Shown here piece by piece: positions 1-5,866 of a stretch of 63,134 nucleotides of DNA (the stretch's first letter is position 1; every line of letters starts with the position of its first letter). The stretch comes from a virus, in IMG/VR virus record IMGVR_UViG_3300032677_000031, positions 1 through 63,134 of that record; one strand, given 5' to 3'. The notes under the pieces were generated by a model. The model was not told the origin of the DNA. It worked only from the letters and a program-made list of their open reading frames with translations, and searched no databases. The translations under genes were made by a program, and so were the position numbers.

Positions 1-127
1 TAACTTCAGATAACATACAAAAGAAACAATGGGTTTAAGTCAATGTTTACAGAGTAAATAATCATTAACGCCATTATTGCACTGGTCATTGATCATTAAA
101 CCCTACGTTATCAGACGTTAAATCAGC
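1..127. repeat. Direct terminal repeat, left copy
   Basis: The first 127 bases are identical to bases 63008-63134. The repeat contains the 3' end of terS (from 86) and the start codon of the small HNH remnant (14-16 here, 63021-63023 on the right). A length of 127 equals a common maximal assembler k-mer, so the simplest reading is a circular assembly graph of a permuted or terminally redundant genome with a unique length of 63,007 bp. A true 127-bp physical terminal repeat cannot be excluded from the sequence alone. Confidence 0.95.
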
Positions 128-637
128 GTTTTGGTCATTTTCGACCACCTCGCCGATAGGCTCCGGTTGCGTAAGTTCTCCCGCGGTCAGCGCCTCTTGC
201 GATACAGTCACAACCTCGGCGTCGATCACGTCTCGATGCGGCACGTTGAACAGCAGCTTTAAGTCGCTGGCCGAGTTGATCTGCAGCTTCTCAGGCGCGA
301 ACTCGCCGGCGATCTTGGCGTCAGCGAGAAGTGCGGCCAGTGCGTCAAACGTCTCGCCGGTCTCCTTGTTGTAAACTTTCGTCGGGATCATGCCCTCTGC
401 CATCTGCCTTAACACCTCGCGCTTTCTCGACAGGTCCATGACGGCGCGGAGCGCCACCTCTTCTCTGAACTCCTCGATCCGTTCCTTCACGCCAGCCGTC
501 TTGTTCAGTAGGTTATAGCCAGACTGGTTGGGGGCAGAGTTGTTCGGGTACAGGATGCGATAGGCTTCTGTGTACGTTTTGCCGGCTGCGATCAGATGAC
601 AAAATTTTTCGTGACGAGCGTTGGAGAGAGCGGGCAT
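86..637 (-). CDS. terS: Terminase small subunit
   Basis: 183 residues. The N-terminus LSNARHEKFCHLIAAGKT followed by YTEAYRILYP is the typical helix-turn-helix opening of Terminase_2-type small subunits, which recognise phage DNA and hand it to the large subunit for packaging. The middle is a charged helical segment suited to oligomerisation, and the last 50 residues are acidic and low in complexity. On the closed circle it lies immediately upstream of the HNH remnant and terL on the same strand. A good promoter with an internal dyad lies at 680-709. The start is the only ATG that keeps the full helix-turn-helix; no Shine-Dalgarno sequence is visible. Family assignment rests on pattern recognition plus gene order. 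Confidence 0.85.
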   Translation of the reverse strand: MPALSNARHEKFCHLIAAGKTYTEAYRILYPNNSAPNQSGYNLLNKTAGVKERIEEFREEVALRAVMDLSRKREVLRQMAEGMIPTKVYNKETGETFDALAALLADAKIAGEFAPEKLQINSASDLKLLFNVPHRDVIDAEVVTVSQEALTAGELTQPEPIGEVVENDQNADLTSDNVGFNDQ

Positions 638-679
638 GAATGCGTGGTTGGTTTACAGAGTAGAGCCAGAGATGTGGGA

Positions 680-709
680 CAAATAGTCTCTACAGAGACA
701 CATTGTCAA
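680..709 (-). promoter_or_regulatory. Promoter of terS with operator-like dyad
   Basis: On the minus strand a perfect -35 TTGACA (709-704) is separated by 18 bp from TATTTG (685-680). The spacer holds the perfect palindrome GTCTCT-AC-AGAGAC (686-699), and an outer dyad GACAA/TTGTC (678-682, 703-707) covers both hexamers. Transcription would start about 35 nt upstream of the terS ATG. A dyad between the hexamers suggests control by a dimeric repressor or activator; this is inference. Confidence 0.55.
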
Positions 710-722
710 CCACAAATCTGTT

Positions 723-745
723 TTATTTAGAATCATTCTAAATAA
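723..745. repeat. Perfect 23-bp palindrome (operator-like)
   Basis: Perfect 11-1-11 dyad (left arm TTATTTAGAAT, centre C, right arm ATTCTAAATAA), placed just upstream of the terS promoter. It is AT-rich and has the size of a dimeric repressor site. It faintly resembles a Fur box, but not closely enough to name it. Confidence 0.6.
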
Positions 746-766
746 GAACTTCCGCTGAGAATTTTC

Positions 767-877
767 TTATGACACACGAACCCCTTGCCAACTCATCAGC
801 AATACTGAATAGTTCACCACGTCGCCCCTGTCTCCGCAGTGCTTGGCGGTGTTCTCTGCAAAGCCCTCGGCCAGCAT
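767..877 (-). pseudogene. Small ORF or frameshifted gene remnant
   Basis: A 36-residue reading frame starting MLAEGFAENTAKHCGDRGD and ending GVRVS looks protein-like in composition, whereas the longer frame through the same DNA (738-980) becomes an Arg/Gln-rich shadow. In the protein-like frame the codons can be followed upstream only to a TGA near 909, giving KTPDQRIR before the Met. An upstream start (MGGRCVVPHLNGN, at 980) exists in the other frame, so an old frameshift could have split a gene of about 75 residues. No function is recognised; it may be non-coding. Confidence 0.25.
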
Positions 878-903
878 CCTGATGCGCTGGTCGGGGGTTT
901 TGT

Positions 904-918
904 GTTTCTGTCAGAAAC
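904..918. repeat. Perfect 15-bp dyad plus degenerate second copy
   Basis: GTTTCTGTCAGAAAC is a perfect 7-1-7 inverted repeat. A related half-conserved copy, TTTCTGACAAA, follows at 930-940, about one and a half helical turns away. Two similar sites at this spacing look like a tandem operator. No promoter hexamers are obvious on either strand. Confidence 0.45.
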
Positions 919-1308
919 TTTGTACGTTTTTTCTGACAAAAGTTACCATTCAAATGTGGTACAACGCATCTACCTCCCATAGGTGGTAATGATCACGATC
1001 GAGCACATCCAATAAAAGTTCACGAGCGGAAACAATAACTATACCCGCTCGGTAACAATCGCCACCGAAACGACTCAAAGGTACCCGATCGGGGTTACAA
1101 AACCTTGCCCTTTGTGCAAAGATGTGTAGGGTTTGTAACGCCTGACCAGTCTACGGCCAATGGACGTAGAAGCGAGGGCTTTGCAAAATCGGGGGAGGCA
1201 GTGAGGGGTCTTGCGTACGCGGGCAAACCACCGTTGTGTTAGGCAAATGCCGAAGAGATAGCGACCTGACCCTCCCCCGACCTTTGTAGTAGTTCACAGA
1301 CATATCTC

Positions 1309-1368
1309 CGTTCATGGTAGCGTGAACGCTACACTTATCATGAACGATACATTCAGCAAGTGTATCGT
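1309..1368. repeat. Nested inverted repeats
   Basis: Outer arms CGTTCATG (1309-1316) and CATGAACG (1339-1346) flank the perfect hairpin GTAGCGT-GA-ACGCTAC (1317-1332). The right outer arm overlaps a second hairpin, ACGATACA/TGTATCGT (1344-1351, 1361-1368). These structures share bases and so are mutually exclusive, as in a switch or a multi-site binding region. A minus-strand reading frame starts inside this cluster but is not convincing as a gene. Confidence 0.55.
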
Positions 1369-1387
1369 GCATTTTAAGCGTATAGCC

Positions 1388-1443
1388 TAATCAAGCTCAC
1401 GATTGTTTAGATTATAATAAAAAGATGAAGCGTGGCTTGATTA
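1388..1443. repeat. 9-bp inverted repeat around an AT-rich segment
   Basis: TAATCAAGC (1388-1396) and GCTTGATTA (1435-1443) are perfect reverse complements flanking an AT-rich segment that contains TATAAT at 1413-1418. The TATAAT could be a rightward -10 element, but no good -35 sits 17 bp upstream. The arrangement could be a looped operator around a promoter. Confidence 0.45.
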
Positions 1444-1584
1444 ACTCGCGCAGAAATAATCACCCATGGGGGGAATTTTAGTACAAACTCTAATCTCGAC
1501 TCCCAACCCAAAACCCCTTACCTTCTCACCCGTAGGAACCGACCCACCGACAAGTTACCACAACCAAGTCGGCTTCCCTACCCC

Positions 1585-1625
1585 ACAGCCCTCAGCGATC
1601 AACGCTGGGGGCTGTCTGTTTTTTG
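1585..1625 (+). terminator. Intrinsic terminator with no gene upstream
   Basis: ACAGCC-CTCAGCG (1585-1597), loop ATCAA, CGCTGGG-GGCTGT (1603-1615) forms a 13-bp stem with a single G-U pair, followed by a T-rich tail at 1617-1624. This is the strongest rho-independent terminator seen in the window. No rightward coding gene lies upstream, so it either ends a short non-coding transcript from about 1420 or insulates the early region. Confidence 0.8.
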
Positions 1626-1668
1626 GGCGATTTCAAGGCCTTTTGGTAAGCGCAAATAGAAACAGATT

Positions 1669-1899
1669 GAAAAGTACCCCCTATTTGTATTTCTCTAAAA
1701 GAGATATCTTTCAATTATCTGTCCAAGAATAGTAATAATAATAAAACCTAGAAATATGATAAAAAAGGCCTTTATGGGGTACTATGGTACCCCAATAGCG
1801 ATTTACTGGTTGGTTTGTCAGGATAATTCAAATTGGCATTCTTGGACAGCTAATTGATACTTTCCTCTTTTACCGATTGTGCAAATAGGGGCACTTTTC
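1669..1899. repeat. 231-bp concentric interrupted palindrome
   Basis: Four pairs of blocks are reverse complements about one centre (1784). Outer: GAAAAGTACCCCCTATTTG (1669-1687) against CAAATAGGGGCACTTTTC (1882-1899), with one substitution and one indel. Then AAAAGAG (1697-1703) against CTCTTTT (1865-1871). Inner: TCAATTATCTGTCCAAGAAT (1711-1730) against ATTCTTGGACAGCTAATTGA (1838-1857), with one mismatch. Core: GGGGTAC-TATG-GTACCCC (1776-1793), perfect. The 8-bp gaps between the AAAAGAG and inner blocks are equal on both sides. GCAAATAG also recurs directly at 1652 and 1881. It ends 57 bp before the first early gene. Candidate roles are a replication origin or a symmetric multi-protein binding site. 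Confidence 0.85.
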
Positions 1900-1956
1900 T
1901 ATGTGTTCTAATTCGCGCTTGACATAGTTCTTGGGCCGTGCAATCTTCCCCATCCT

Positions 1957-2985
1957 ATGAAAACAGCCTTCATCCGCCTACCGATCCCCCGACTACTCGC
2001 CTCCGCCATCGAGCGTTCTCACAAGGAAATCCCGCTGGCCGGCGTCCTCTACCAACCCGAGTCCGACGCGATTCTCCTATTCGCAAAGGACCCGGAGACC
2101 CAGATCGAAGACCTCGAAAACCTCACCTCCTACTGGCCTTGGTCTTTCCTGTGCGTTCAGGTACTCTCCCAAGTCGCCGTCCACAACCCCTCTTCCCAGC
2201 GCCTCGTGCTGATCGTGTGGCTGTCTGGCAAGATACCCGCAGCCGACGGCTTCACCCTAGCCTTCCGCTACTGCCCGCCGACGGGAATCTTCTTGCCTAC
2301 CTCTCGGCTCTCCAACCTCACTGTAAGGCCTGAGAAAAAAACCTTTGACTTGGCGCTCCCGGCGCACAAGGTATCCGAACCCCTACCTTCAAAAAACAAC
2401 AAGCCCAAGCTTGCGGCCCTACGCAGGAAACAAAACGTGGCCTTGAAGCTCGCTCTCTCCCTGCGGTTCCCAAACGTGGTGAGCGTTGTCCAAGACCCGC
2501 GCAACGGAGTCGGCACGCTTTCCATCACCAACACTAGCCTACGCACCCTGCTCATCCACAAGCAGTGGATACTTGACGCGGTCGCTGAAACTGGCATTGA
2601 CCTTGTGGCCAAGGAATGGGAGGTGAAAAAATATCGTTCCAAGGTCCGCGGCGTCCACTATATCGTCAAGTTCCCGATCGACGAGAGTGACGAAAAAAGC
2701 GTGACCTCGCGCTTCCTGCTTGAGCGCGAGAAGAAGATTCTCGCAAGAGACTTCTCGACCCTCGGCCAAGAGATCCGTTCGCTCACTGAGGACCCGGCAT
2801 TCTTGAAGCAGGTTCACATCAAGCGGTTCAAGAAACGCGCAGAGCACTTCAACGAGAAGACCTCGGGACGCCGCGGTCGCCCGCACAAACTTGCAGTGTA
2901 TGGCCCGGTCGCTGCCAAGCTGGAACGACAGGCGCGAGAAAAAGACTTGCCAAGTAACTACGCACCTGCTACATCTCAACCATGA
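1957..2985 (+). CDS. Early protein with AT-hook-like motif, unknown
   Basis: 342 residues, no family recognised. The N-terminal 110 residues are hydrophobic and proline-containing (alternating strands such as AILLFAKDP and RLVLIVWLSG). The C-terminal half is strongly basic with a helical stretch, and residues about 304-310 read RRGRPHK, matching the RGRP core of AT-hooks, which bind the minor groove of AT-rich DNA. It is the first rightward gene and starts 57 bp from the concentric palindrome, so a role as origin-binding or early regulatory protein is plausible but unproven. TTGACA at 1919-1924 could be a -35 element that would give an almost leaderless mRNA. The stop overlaps the next ATG (ATGA), starting a long chain of translationally coupled genes. 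Confidence 0.75.
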   Translation: MKTAFIRLPIPRLLASAIERSHKEIPLAGVLYQPESDAILLFAKDPETQIEDLENLTSYWPWSFLCVQVLSQVAVHNPSSQRLVLIVWLSGKIPAADGFTLAFRYCPPTGIFLPTSRLSNLTVRPEKKTFDLALPAHKVSEPLPSKNNKPKLAALRRKQNVALKLALSLRFPNVVSVVQDPRNGVGTLSITNTSLRTLLIHKQWILDAVAETGIDLVAKEWEVKKYRSKVRGVHYIVKFPIDESDEKSVTSRFLLEREKKILARDFSTLGQEIRSLTEDPAFLKQVHIKRFKKRAEHFNEKTSGRRGRPHKLAVYGPVAAKLERQAREKDLPSNYAPATSQP

Positions 2986-3212
2986 ATAAATACAAACGCG
3001 GAGACCGGAGTCCTTGTGGGACAAAGAGGTTTCTCCAATACCAGACATACGTCAGCAAGAAGACCGGCCAGCGCTGCGAGCGGTGGGTACCCATCGACCA
3101 GTACGAGCGCACCATCAAAGACATCGACAGCAAGCGAGAACTCTACGCAGCCCGCAGAGAGTTCCACCTTGCCCAGAAAACCAAACCCAGCAAAACCCAT
3201 ACATCCAAATGA
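2982..3212 (+). CDS. Free-standing copy of the nuclease N-terminal module
   Basis: 76 residues, basic. RGDRSPCGTKRFLQY followed by GQRCERWVPIDQYE matches, in order and spacing, the module that begins the HNH and endonuclease VII-like genes of this genome (for example GEVNPDGKVFWEY then WLSREKF). Here no nuclease domain follows; a charged helix (residues 45-68) completes the protein. Known function of the module: none that I can name; inference: a small DNA- or RNA-contacting domain. It overlaps its neighbours by ATGA at both ends. It could be an ancestral cellular or phage protein captured by the nucleases, or a nuclease that lost its catalytic part. Confidence 0.7.
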   Translation: MNKYKRGDRSPCGTKRFLQYQTYVSKKTGQRCERWVPIDQYERTIKDIDSKRELYAARREFHLAQKTKPSKTHTSK

Positions 3213-3445
3213 ACCCCGACACCCCACGCCGACCACTACGGCCCGAAGAATTATTCGATGAAGCTTTGAAGCTCAAGGATCGTGCCGAGAAAGCCGAATC
3301 TGAAGTTAAGAGAATCAAAGAGCTGCTGGAAAAAGTCCTTTTTGAGCTAGAGAAAGTTCCATTCCAGAACCCAAAGCTGACCGCCTTCACAGCTCACAGA
3401 CTGGCCGATAGGTATCGCGAACAACTCAACCAACAAACCAAATGA
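3209..3445 (+). CDS. Small coiled-coil protein, unknown
   Basis: 78 residues. Starting at ATG 3209, which overlaps the previous stop as ATGA, the protein is almost wholly helical; residues 12-50 form a charged heptad-like segment (EELFDEALKLKDRAEKAESE onward). A longer frame extends upstream but only inside the previous gene, so the coupled start is preferred. No family recognised. It ends in another ATGA overlap with the next gene. Confidence 0.6.
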   Translation: MNPDTPRRPLRPEELFDEALKLKDRAEKAESEVKRIKELLEKVLFELEKVPFQNPKLTAFTAHRLADRYREQLNQQTK

Positions 3446-4227
3446 ACCAACACACACCCGACAACGAGGTCGCAAGGCTCCGTGAGGCTCTTGAGCTTAT
3501 CGCTTCACCCATGCGGCCTGATGGAACATACAACAGAGACAGGAGAGCTTGCGAGCTACTTGCCAAGGAAGCACTCGCCACCGCGCCAGAGGAACCCAAA
3601 ACCTCTGCACATATTGATAAGTGCATAGGAAATGTAACGAAATTCACCCATGAGGGGAATCTCAATACAAAGTTCAAACAACTGCATGAGGTCGCTTCAA
3701 TCATAGTCGAATACATCGAAGATCCAGACCGCAGAAGTTACTACAGGTCGCAGATTCAGCAACTCACCCCAACGACAGAGGAAACTTCTGAAAAGGACAC
3801 ATCCACCGAAACCAGTCCTTCTCAAAAGGACACTGAATGGCGAGAGCTTGGCCCTGACGAGATGATCTGCGAGAACGACGAACTTTTTTACGAGCCTAAT
3901 GGAAGATCGTGGGAAAGGTGTGGAGAGACTTATTCGGGGCTGAAACCAAGAAAGTTAACGAACTACCGCTTCCGCACCCGCCGACCGTTGCCGAACACTT
4001 CGGAATCTCCGAAGAGTTCAAAGCAGGTGGAGATGCCGCTGGAAGATGAGCTAGACTACCTTACCCGCGAAGCATCAAGGGCATCCGACATTCACAACCA
4101 TGTTTTGATCGTGGACTGTCTCCGCTACCTCCGCGACGAGATCCAGAAGATCCACGAACGTCAGGAAGATTACCGCAAGGCACTCGACCTGTTCTGCAAG
4201 CAACTCGTAGACTTCAAAACCAAATGA
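3442..4227 (+). CDS. Phage hypothetical protein, 261 aa
   Basis: 261 residues, hydrophilic. An N-terminal helical region (residues 8-50) is followed by a Ser/Thr/Glu-rich linker (about 110-130), then a small module around residues 131-180, EWRELGPDEMI then NYRFRTRRPLP, a pattern common in short phage early proteins (typically W-R-x-L-x-x-x-E then RxRTRRPLP). The C-terminal 60 residues form a long amphipathic helix. Overlaps both neighbours by ATGA. The function of this motif is unknown to me; the fused arrangement suggests a linker joining two interaction domains. Confidence 0.65.
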   Translation: MNQHTPDNEVARLREALELIASPMRPDGTYNRDRRACELLAKEALATAPEEPKTSAHIDKCIGNVTKFTHEGNLNTKFKQLHEVASIIVEYIEDPDRRSYYRSQIQQLTPTTEETSEKDTSTETSPSQKDTEWRELGPDEMICENDELFYEPNGRSWERCGETYSGLKPRKLTNYRFRTRRPLPNTSESPKSSKQVEMPLEDELDYLTREASRASDIHNHVLIVDCLRYLRDEIQKIHERQEDYRKALDLFCKQLVDFKTK

Positions 4228-4310
4228 CCTTCCTCGACTGGATAATTTTCGGCGCCGCAACCGGCTTCTGGATCAGCTTCATCACCGAGTTGTGGAGGAG
4301 CCGCAAATGA
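4224..4310 (+). CDS. 28-aa single-span membrane protein
   Basis: MTFLDWIIFGAATGFWISFI begins a 28-residue peptide that is a single hydrophobic helix with a basic tail (LWRSRK). ATGA overlaps at both ends (start at 4224 inside the previous stop, stop inside the next ATG) argue that this tiny frame is genuinely translated. Orientation would be N-out or N-in with the positive tail in the cytoplasm. Function unknown. Confidence 0.5.
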   Translation: MTFLDWIIFGAATGFWISFITELWRSRK

Positions 4311-4597
4311 ACCCTCATTCCACCAACGAAGAAATAAAGCTCCTCGACCGAAACAAAAGGTTGTGTGAGTTCTGCGGATGGCATGGGAAAATAGCCCAAG
4401 TCCTTACTGCGCCAAACCCCTTTGACCCCGAATACATTATCTTCGGATGTCCGATATGCTTCGAGATCAATACTACCCAACAAGTTTGCGACGAACCCGA
4501 CTGCTGGGAGCTTCCTCATTGCGGAACGCCATCACCTGATAAAGACCCAACGAAGTATCGAATCACCTGCAGCAAACACGTGCCTAAATACAAATGA
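4307..4597 (+). CDS. Cys-rich zinc-binding protein
   Basis: 96 residues from ATG 4307; the ATG at 4292 is less likely because 4307 gives the ATGA coupling seen throughout this block. CEFCGWHG (residues 20-27) and CPICFEIN (49-56), then CDEPDCWE, form two to three CxxC or CxxxxC knuckles consistent with treble-clef or zinc-ribbon metal binding. It is the first of three adjacent zinc-ribbon-like genes. Likely a small regulatory or adaptor protein; no named family. Confidence 0.6.
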   Translation: MNPHSTNEEIKLLDRNKRLCEFCGWHGKIAQVLTAPNPFDPEYIIFGCPICFEINTTQQVCDEPDCWELPHCGTPSPDKDPTKYRITCSKHVPKYK

Positions 4598-4836
4598 ACA
4601 TCTTTGACAAGCTCAAAGGCTTTGCTGAGTCCGCGCACACGTGGATCCTCGCCGGCATGCCTGTCGTGGACCAAGCAACCTACGACCGCAGGTTCTACAT
4701 CTGCCAAACGTGCCCCGACCTCATCGACGGCGCCTGCAGGCACTGCGGCTGCAACATGCGCGTCAAATGCTGGCTCGCCACCGAGGGCTGCGCCCGTCCA
4801 ACCAATCCCTACTGGGACGCGGAGGAAAAGGAATGA
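4594..4836 (+). CDS. Zinc-ribbon phage protein
   Basis: 80 residues. RRFYICQTCPDLIDGACRHC then GCNMRVKCWL, C-x2-C-x8-C-x2-C-x-C, is a recurrent phage zinc-ribbon arrangement similar to DUF6171-type proteins. The N-terminal 30 residues are an amphipathic helix. It overlaps both neighbours by 3-4 bp. A related Cys pattern occurs in the protein encoded at 59693-60295 near the portal gene. Function unknown; metal binding is inferred from the cysteines. Confidence 0.6.
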   Translation: MNIFDKLKGFAESAHTWILAGMPVVDQATYDRRFYICQTCPDLIDGACRHCGCNMRVKCWLATEGCARPTNPYWDAEEKE

Positions 4837-5033
4837 TCGACAAATACGAATACGAGCTGCACCCGGCTGTGGCAAAGGCCGCGGGAGAATCACTACCGAG
4901 CCGGCGCTACACCTGCATTGCCTGCGGGCGCAAAGGCAGGCGCAATAACTCCCGAGAAGCCAGACTCATCGAGCCCATCTGTTCGGCGTGCCGGTACAAG
5001 AAACGCTGCCCCAACTGCGATTGCTACGTATGA
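4833..5033 (+). CDS. Small zinc-ribbon protein
   Basis: 66 residues from ATG 4833. Four CxxC-type elements: CIACGRKG, CSACRYKK, CPNCDC. The basic residues between the knuckles suggest nucleic-acid contact. Third consecutive zinc-binding gene. The upstream longer frame overlaps the previous gene completely and is rejected in favour of the coupled ATG. Confidence 0.55.
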   Translation: MIDKYEYELHPAVAKAAGESLPSRRYTCIACGRKGRRNNSREARLIEPICSACRYKKRCPNCDCYV

Positions 5034-5179
5034 ACCTAGTCTCCCAACTCCAGTGCAAGAAAGACTTTGCAGTATTCTGTAAAACGCACAGGATTCCTGT
5101 ACATGCGAGCCCAACCTACTGGGGTCGAGTGTACGCACATTTTGCCTCGTGCTGGGCCAGACGGCGCGGTCTGAAGTAA
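5030..5179 (+). CDS. 49-aa basic protein
   Basis: MNLVSQLQCKKDFAVFCKTH starts a 49-residue, basic peptide ending ARRRGLK. Its start overlaps the previous stop (ATGA). It is the last gene of the first coupled block; a 134-bp gap with a promoter follows. The segment TYWGRVYAHFASCW may form a helix. No family recognised. Confidence 0.45.
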   Translation: MNLVSQLQCKKDFAVFCKTHRIPVHASPTYWGRVYAHFASCWARRRGLK

Positions 5180-5189
5180 TACAAATTGA

Positions 5190-5212
5190 CCGCGGAGCTA
5201 GTGTTTATGCGG
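5190..5212. repeat. 23-bp element, copy 1 (inverted relative to copy 2)
   Basis: Reading on the plus strand CCGCGGAGCTAGTG then TTTATGCGG. Its reverse complement recurs at 14673-14695 with one substitution. Both copies sit about 25-30 bp upstream of the two related promoters P1 and P2, in opposite orientation. The ends CCGC/GCGG are themselves complementary. It could be an activator site or part of a bidirectional terminator hairpin (an A-rich tail follows here). Confidence 0.55.
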
Positions 5213-5236
5213 CTAAAAAATAATTAAAAAAAGTTG

Positions 5237-5265
5237 TTGATCTCCCAAGCAACTTGGCATATTTT
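5237..5265 (+). promoter_or_regulatory. Promoter P1 with dyad in the spacer
   Basis: TTGATC (5237-5242), 17-bp spacer, TATTTT (5260-5265). The spacer contains the perfect dyad CCAAG-CAA-CTTGG (5245-5257). About 45 bp around it match P2 at 14723 (shared AAAAAAGTT upstream, TCCCAAGCA and GGCATA in the middle, CAGACAGTC downstream). It would transcribe the gene at 5314 and those following, after the first coupled block. Confidence 0.7.
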
Positions 5266-5313
5266 CGTTTCAGACAGTCGAAACCACACCCACACATATA
5301 ACCCATAAATACA

Positions 5314-5598
5314 ATGAGCAAGAACATCATCAACGGCGCAAAAATCCTCAAGAAGGGCGTGCGCGACATCGCAACCGGAGCCTACACTCCTTGCTGGTAC
5401 AATTTCGGCAGCCGCATCCGCCCCGACGGCAGCACGTACGAAGCAGTCACCATCTACGCCCGTGACTACAAGCCCCTGCCCGCCGGCCTCCAACCCATCA
5501 ACGACAGCGACAGCCGCACCGATTACTTCGAGCAGGACCGCGCTGTGTTCCTCAAGGACACTCCCGAGTACAACATCATTCAATCAATCGCAGCCTAA
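5314..5598 (+). CDS. Phage hypothetical protein, 94 aa
   Basis: 94 residues, first gene after promoter P1, preceded by the leader CCATAAATACA rather than a Shine-Dalgarno. N-terminal basic helix (residues 1-20), then an aromatic strand-rich part (CWYNFGSRIRPDGSTYEAVT). GC-rich codon choice is typical of the early block. No family recognised. Confidence 0.6.
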   Translation: MSKNIINGAKILKKGVRDIATGAYTPCWYNFGSRIRPDGSTYEAVTIYARDYKPLPAGLQPINDSDSRTDYFEQDRAVFLKDTPEYNIIQSIAA

Positions 5599-5616
5599 CC
5601 CACAACCCATACATAC

Positions 5617-5865
5617 ATGAACACCAAAACCATCCAGAACCTGACCATCGCCGCAATCATCTTCAGCATCGGCGCCATCGACAGCATCGCAACCAGCCTC
5701 TACTGGCAGCACGTTGCAATCACCCACCACGCCGCTCACTTCGAGGTGAACAGCTGGGGCATCACCAGCTACCACTGGAACGACGAGTACGCACAGACCC
5801 CTCTGCAGCCGGTCGCTGACCCCGTCAAAGATTCACTCATCCCACCGCCAATCAAGACCAAGTAA
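5617..5865 (+). CDS. Single-span membrane protein, 82 aa
   Basis: Residues 8-30 (NLTIAAIIFSIGAIDSIATS) form one hydrophobic helix; the remaining 50 residues are hydrophilic with several His and Pro. Leader CCATACATAC precedes the ATG. Likely an inner-membrane early protein; function unknown. Confidence 0.55.
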   Translation: MNTKTIQNLTIAAIIFSIGAIDSIATSLYWQHVAITHHAAHFEVNSWGITSYHWNDEYAQTPLQPVADPVKDSLIPPPIKTK

Positions 5866-5866
5866 C

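Larger units (their letters stand above)
638..1956. other. Non-coding regulatory hub rich in inverted repeats
   Basis: This 1.3-kb stretch separates leftward terS from the rightward early genes and holds no convincing gene. It contains many perfect inverted repeats: 678-707; 723-745 (11+1+11); 904-918 (7+1+7); CGAGCGG/CCGCTCG at 1023-1051; CCCGATCGGG at 1084-1093; GTTACAAA/TTTGTAAC at 1094-1139 enclosing CTTTG-TG-CAAAG; nested repeats at 1309-1368; TAATCAAGC/GCTTGATTA at 1388-1443; an intrinsic terminator at 1585-1625; and a concentric palindrome at 1669-1899. AT-rich patches lie near 720-750, 1400-1425 and 1690-1770. Position and content fit a control region and possibly a replication origin. 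Confidence 0.7.

Noticed and set aside
723-745. Fur-box interpretation of the 23-bp palindrome
   Set aside because: The similarity is limited to a short ATT-rich core; no iron-related genes are present.
1151-1372. Minus-strand reading frame of 73 codons in the intergenic hub
   Set aside because: No leader pattern, Pro/Arg-rich without recognisable structure, and its start lies inside nested inverted repeats; more likely non-coding.
1466-1732. Plus-strand frame of 88 codons spanning the terminator
   Set aside because: It runs through the intrinsic terminator and the left arm of the concentric palindrome, and its composition is not protein-like.
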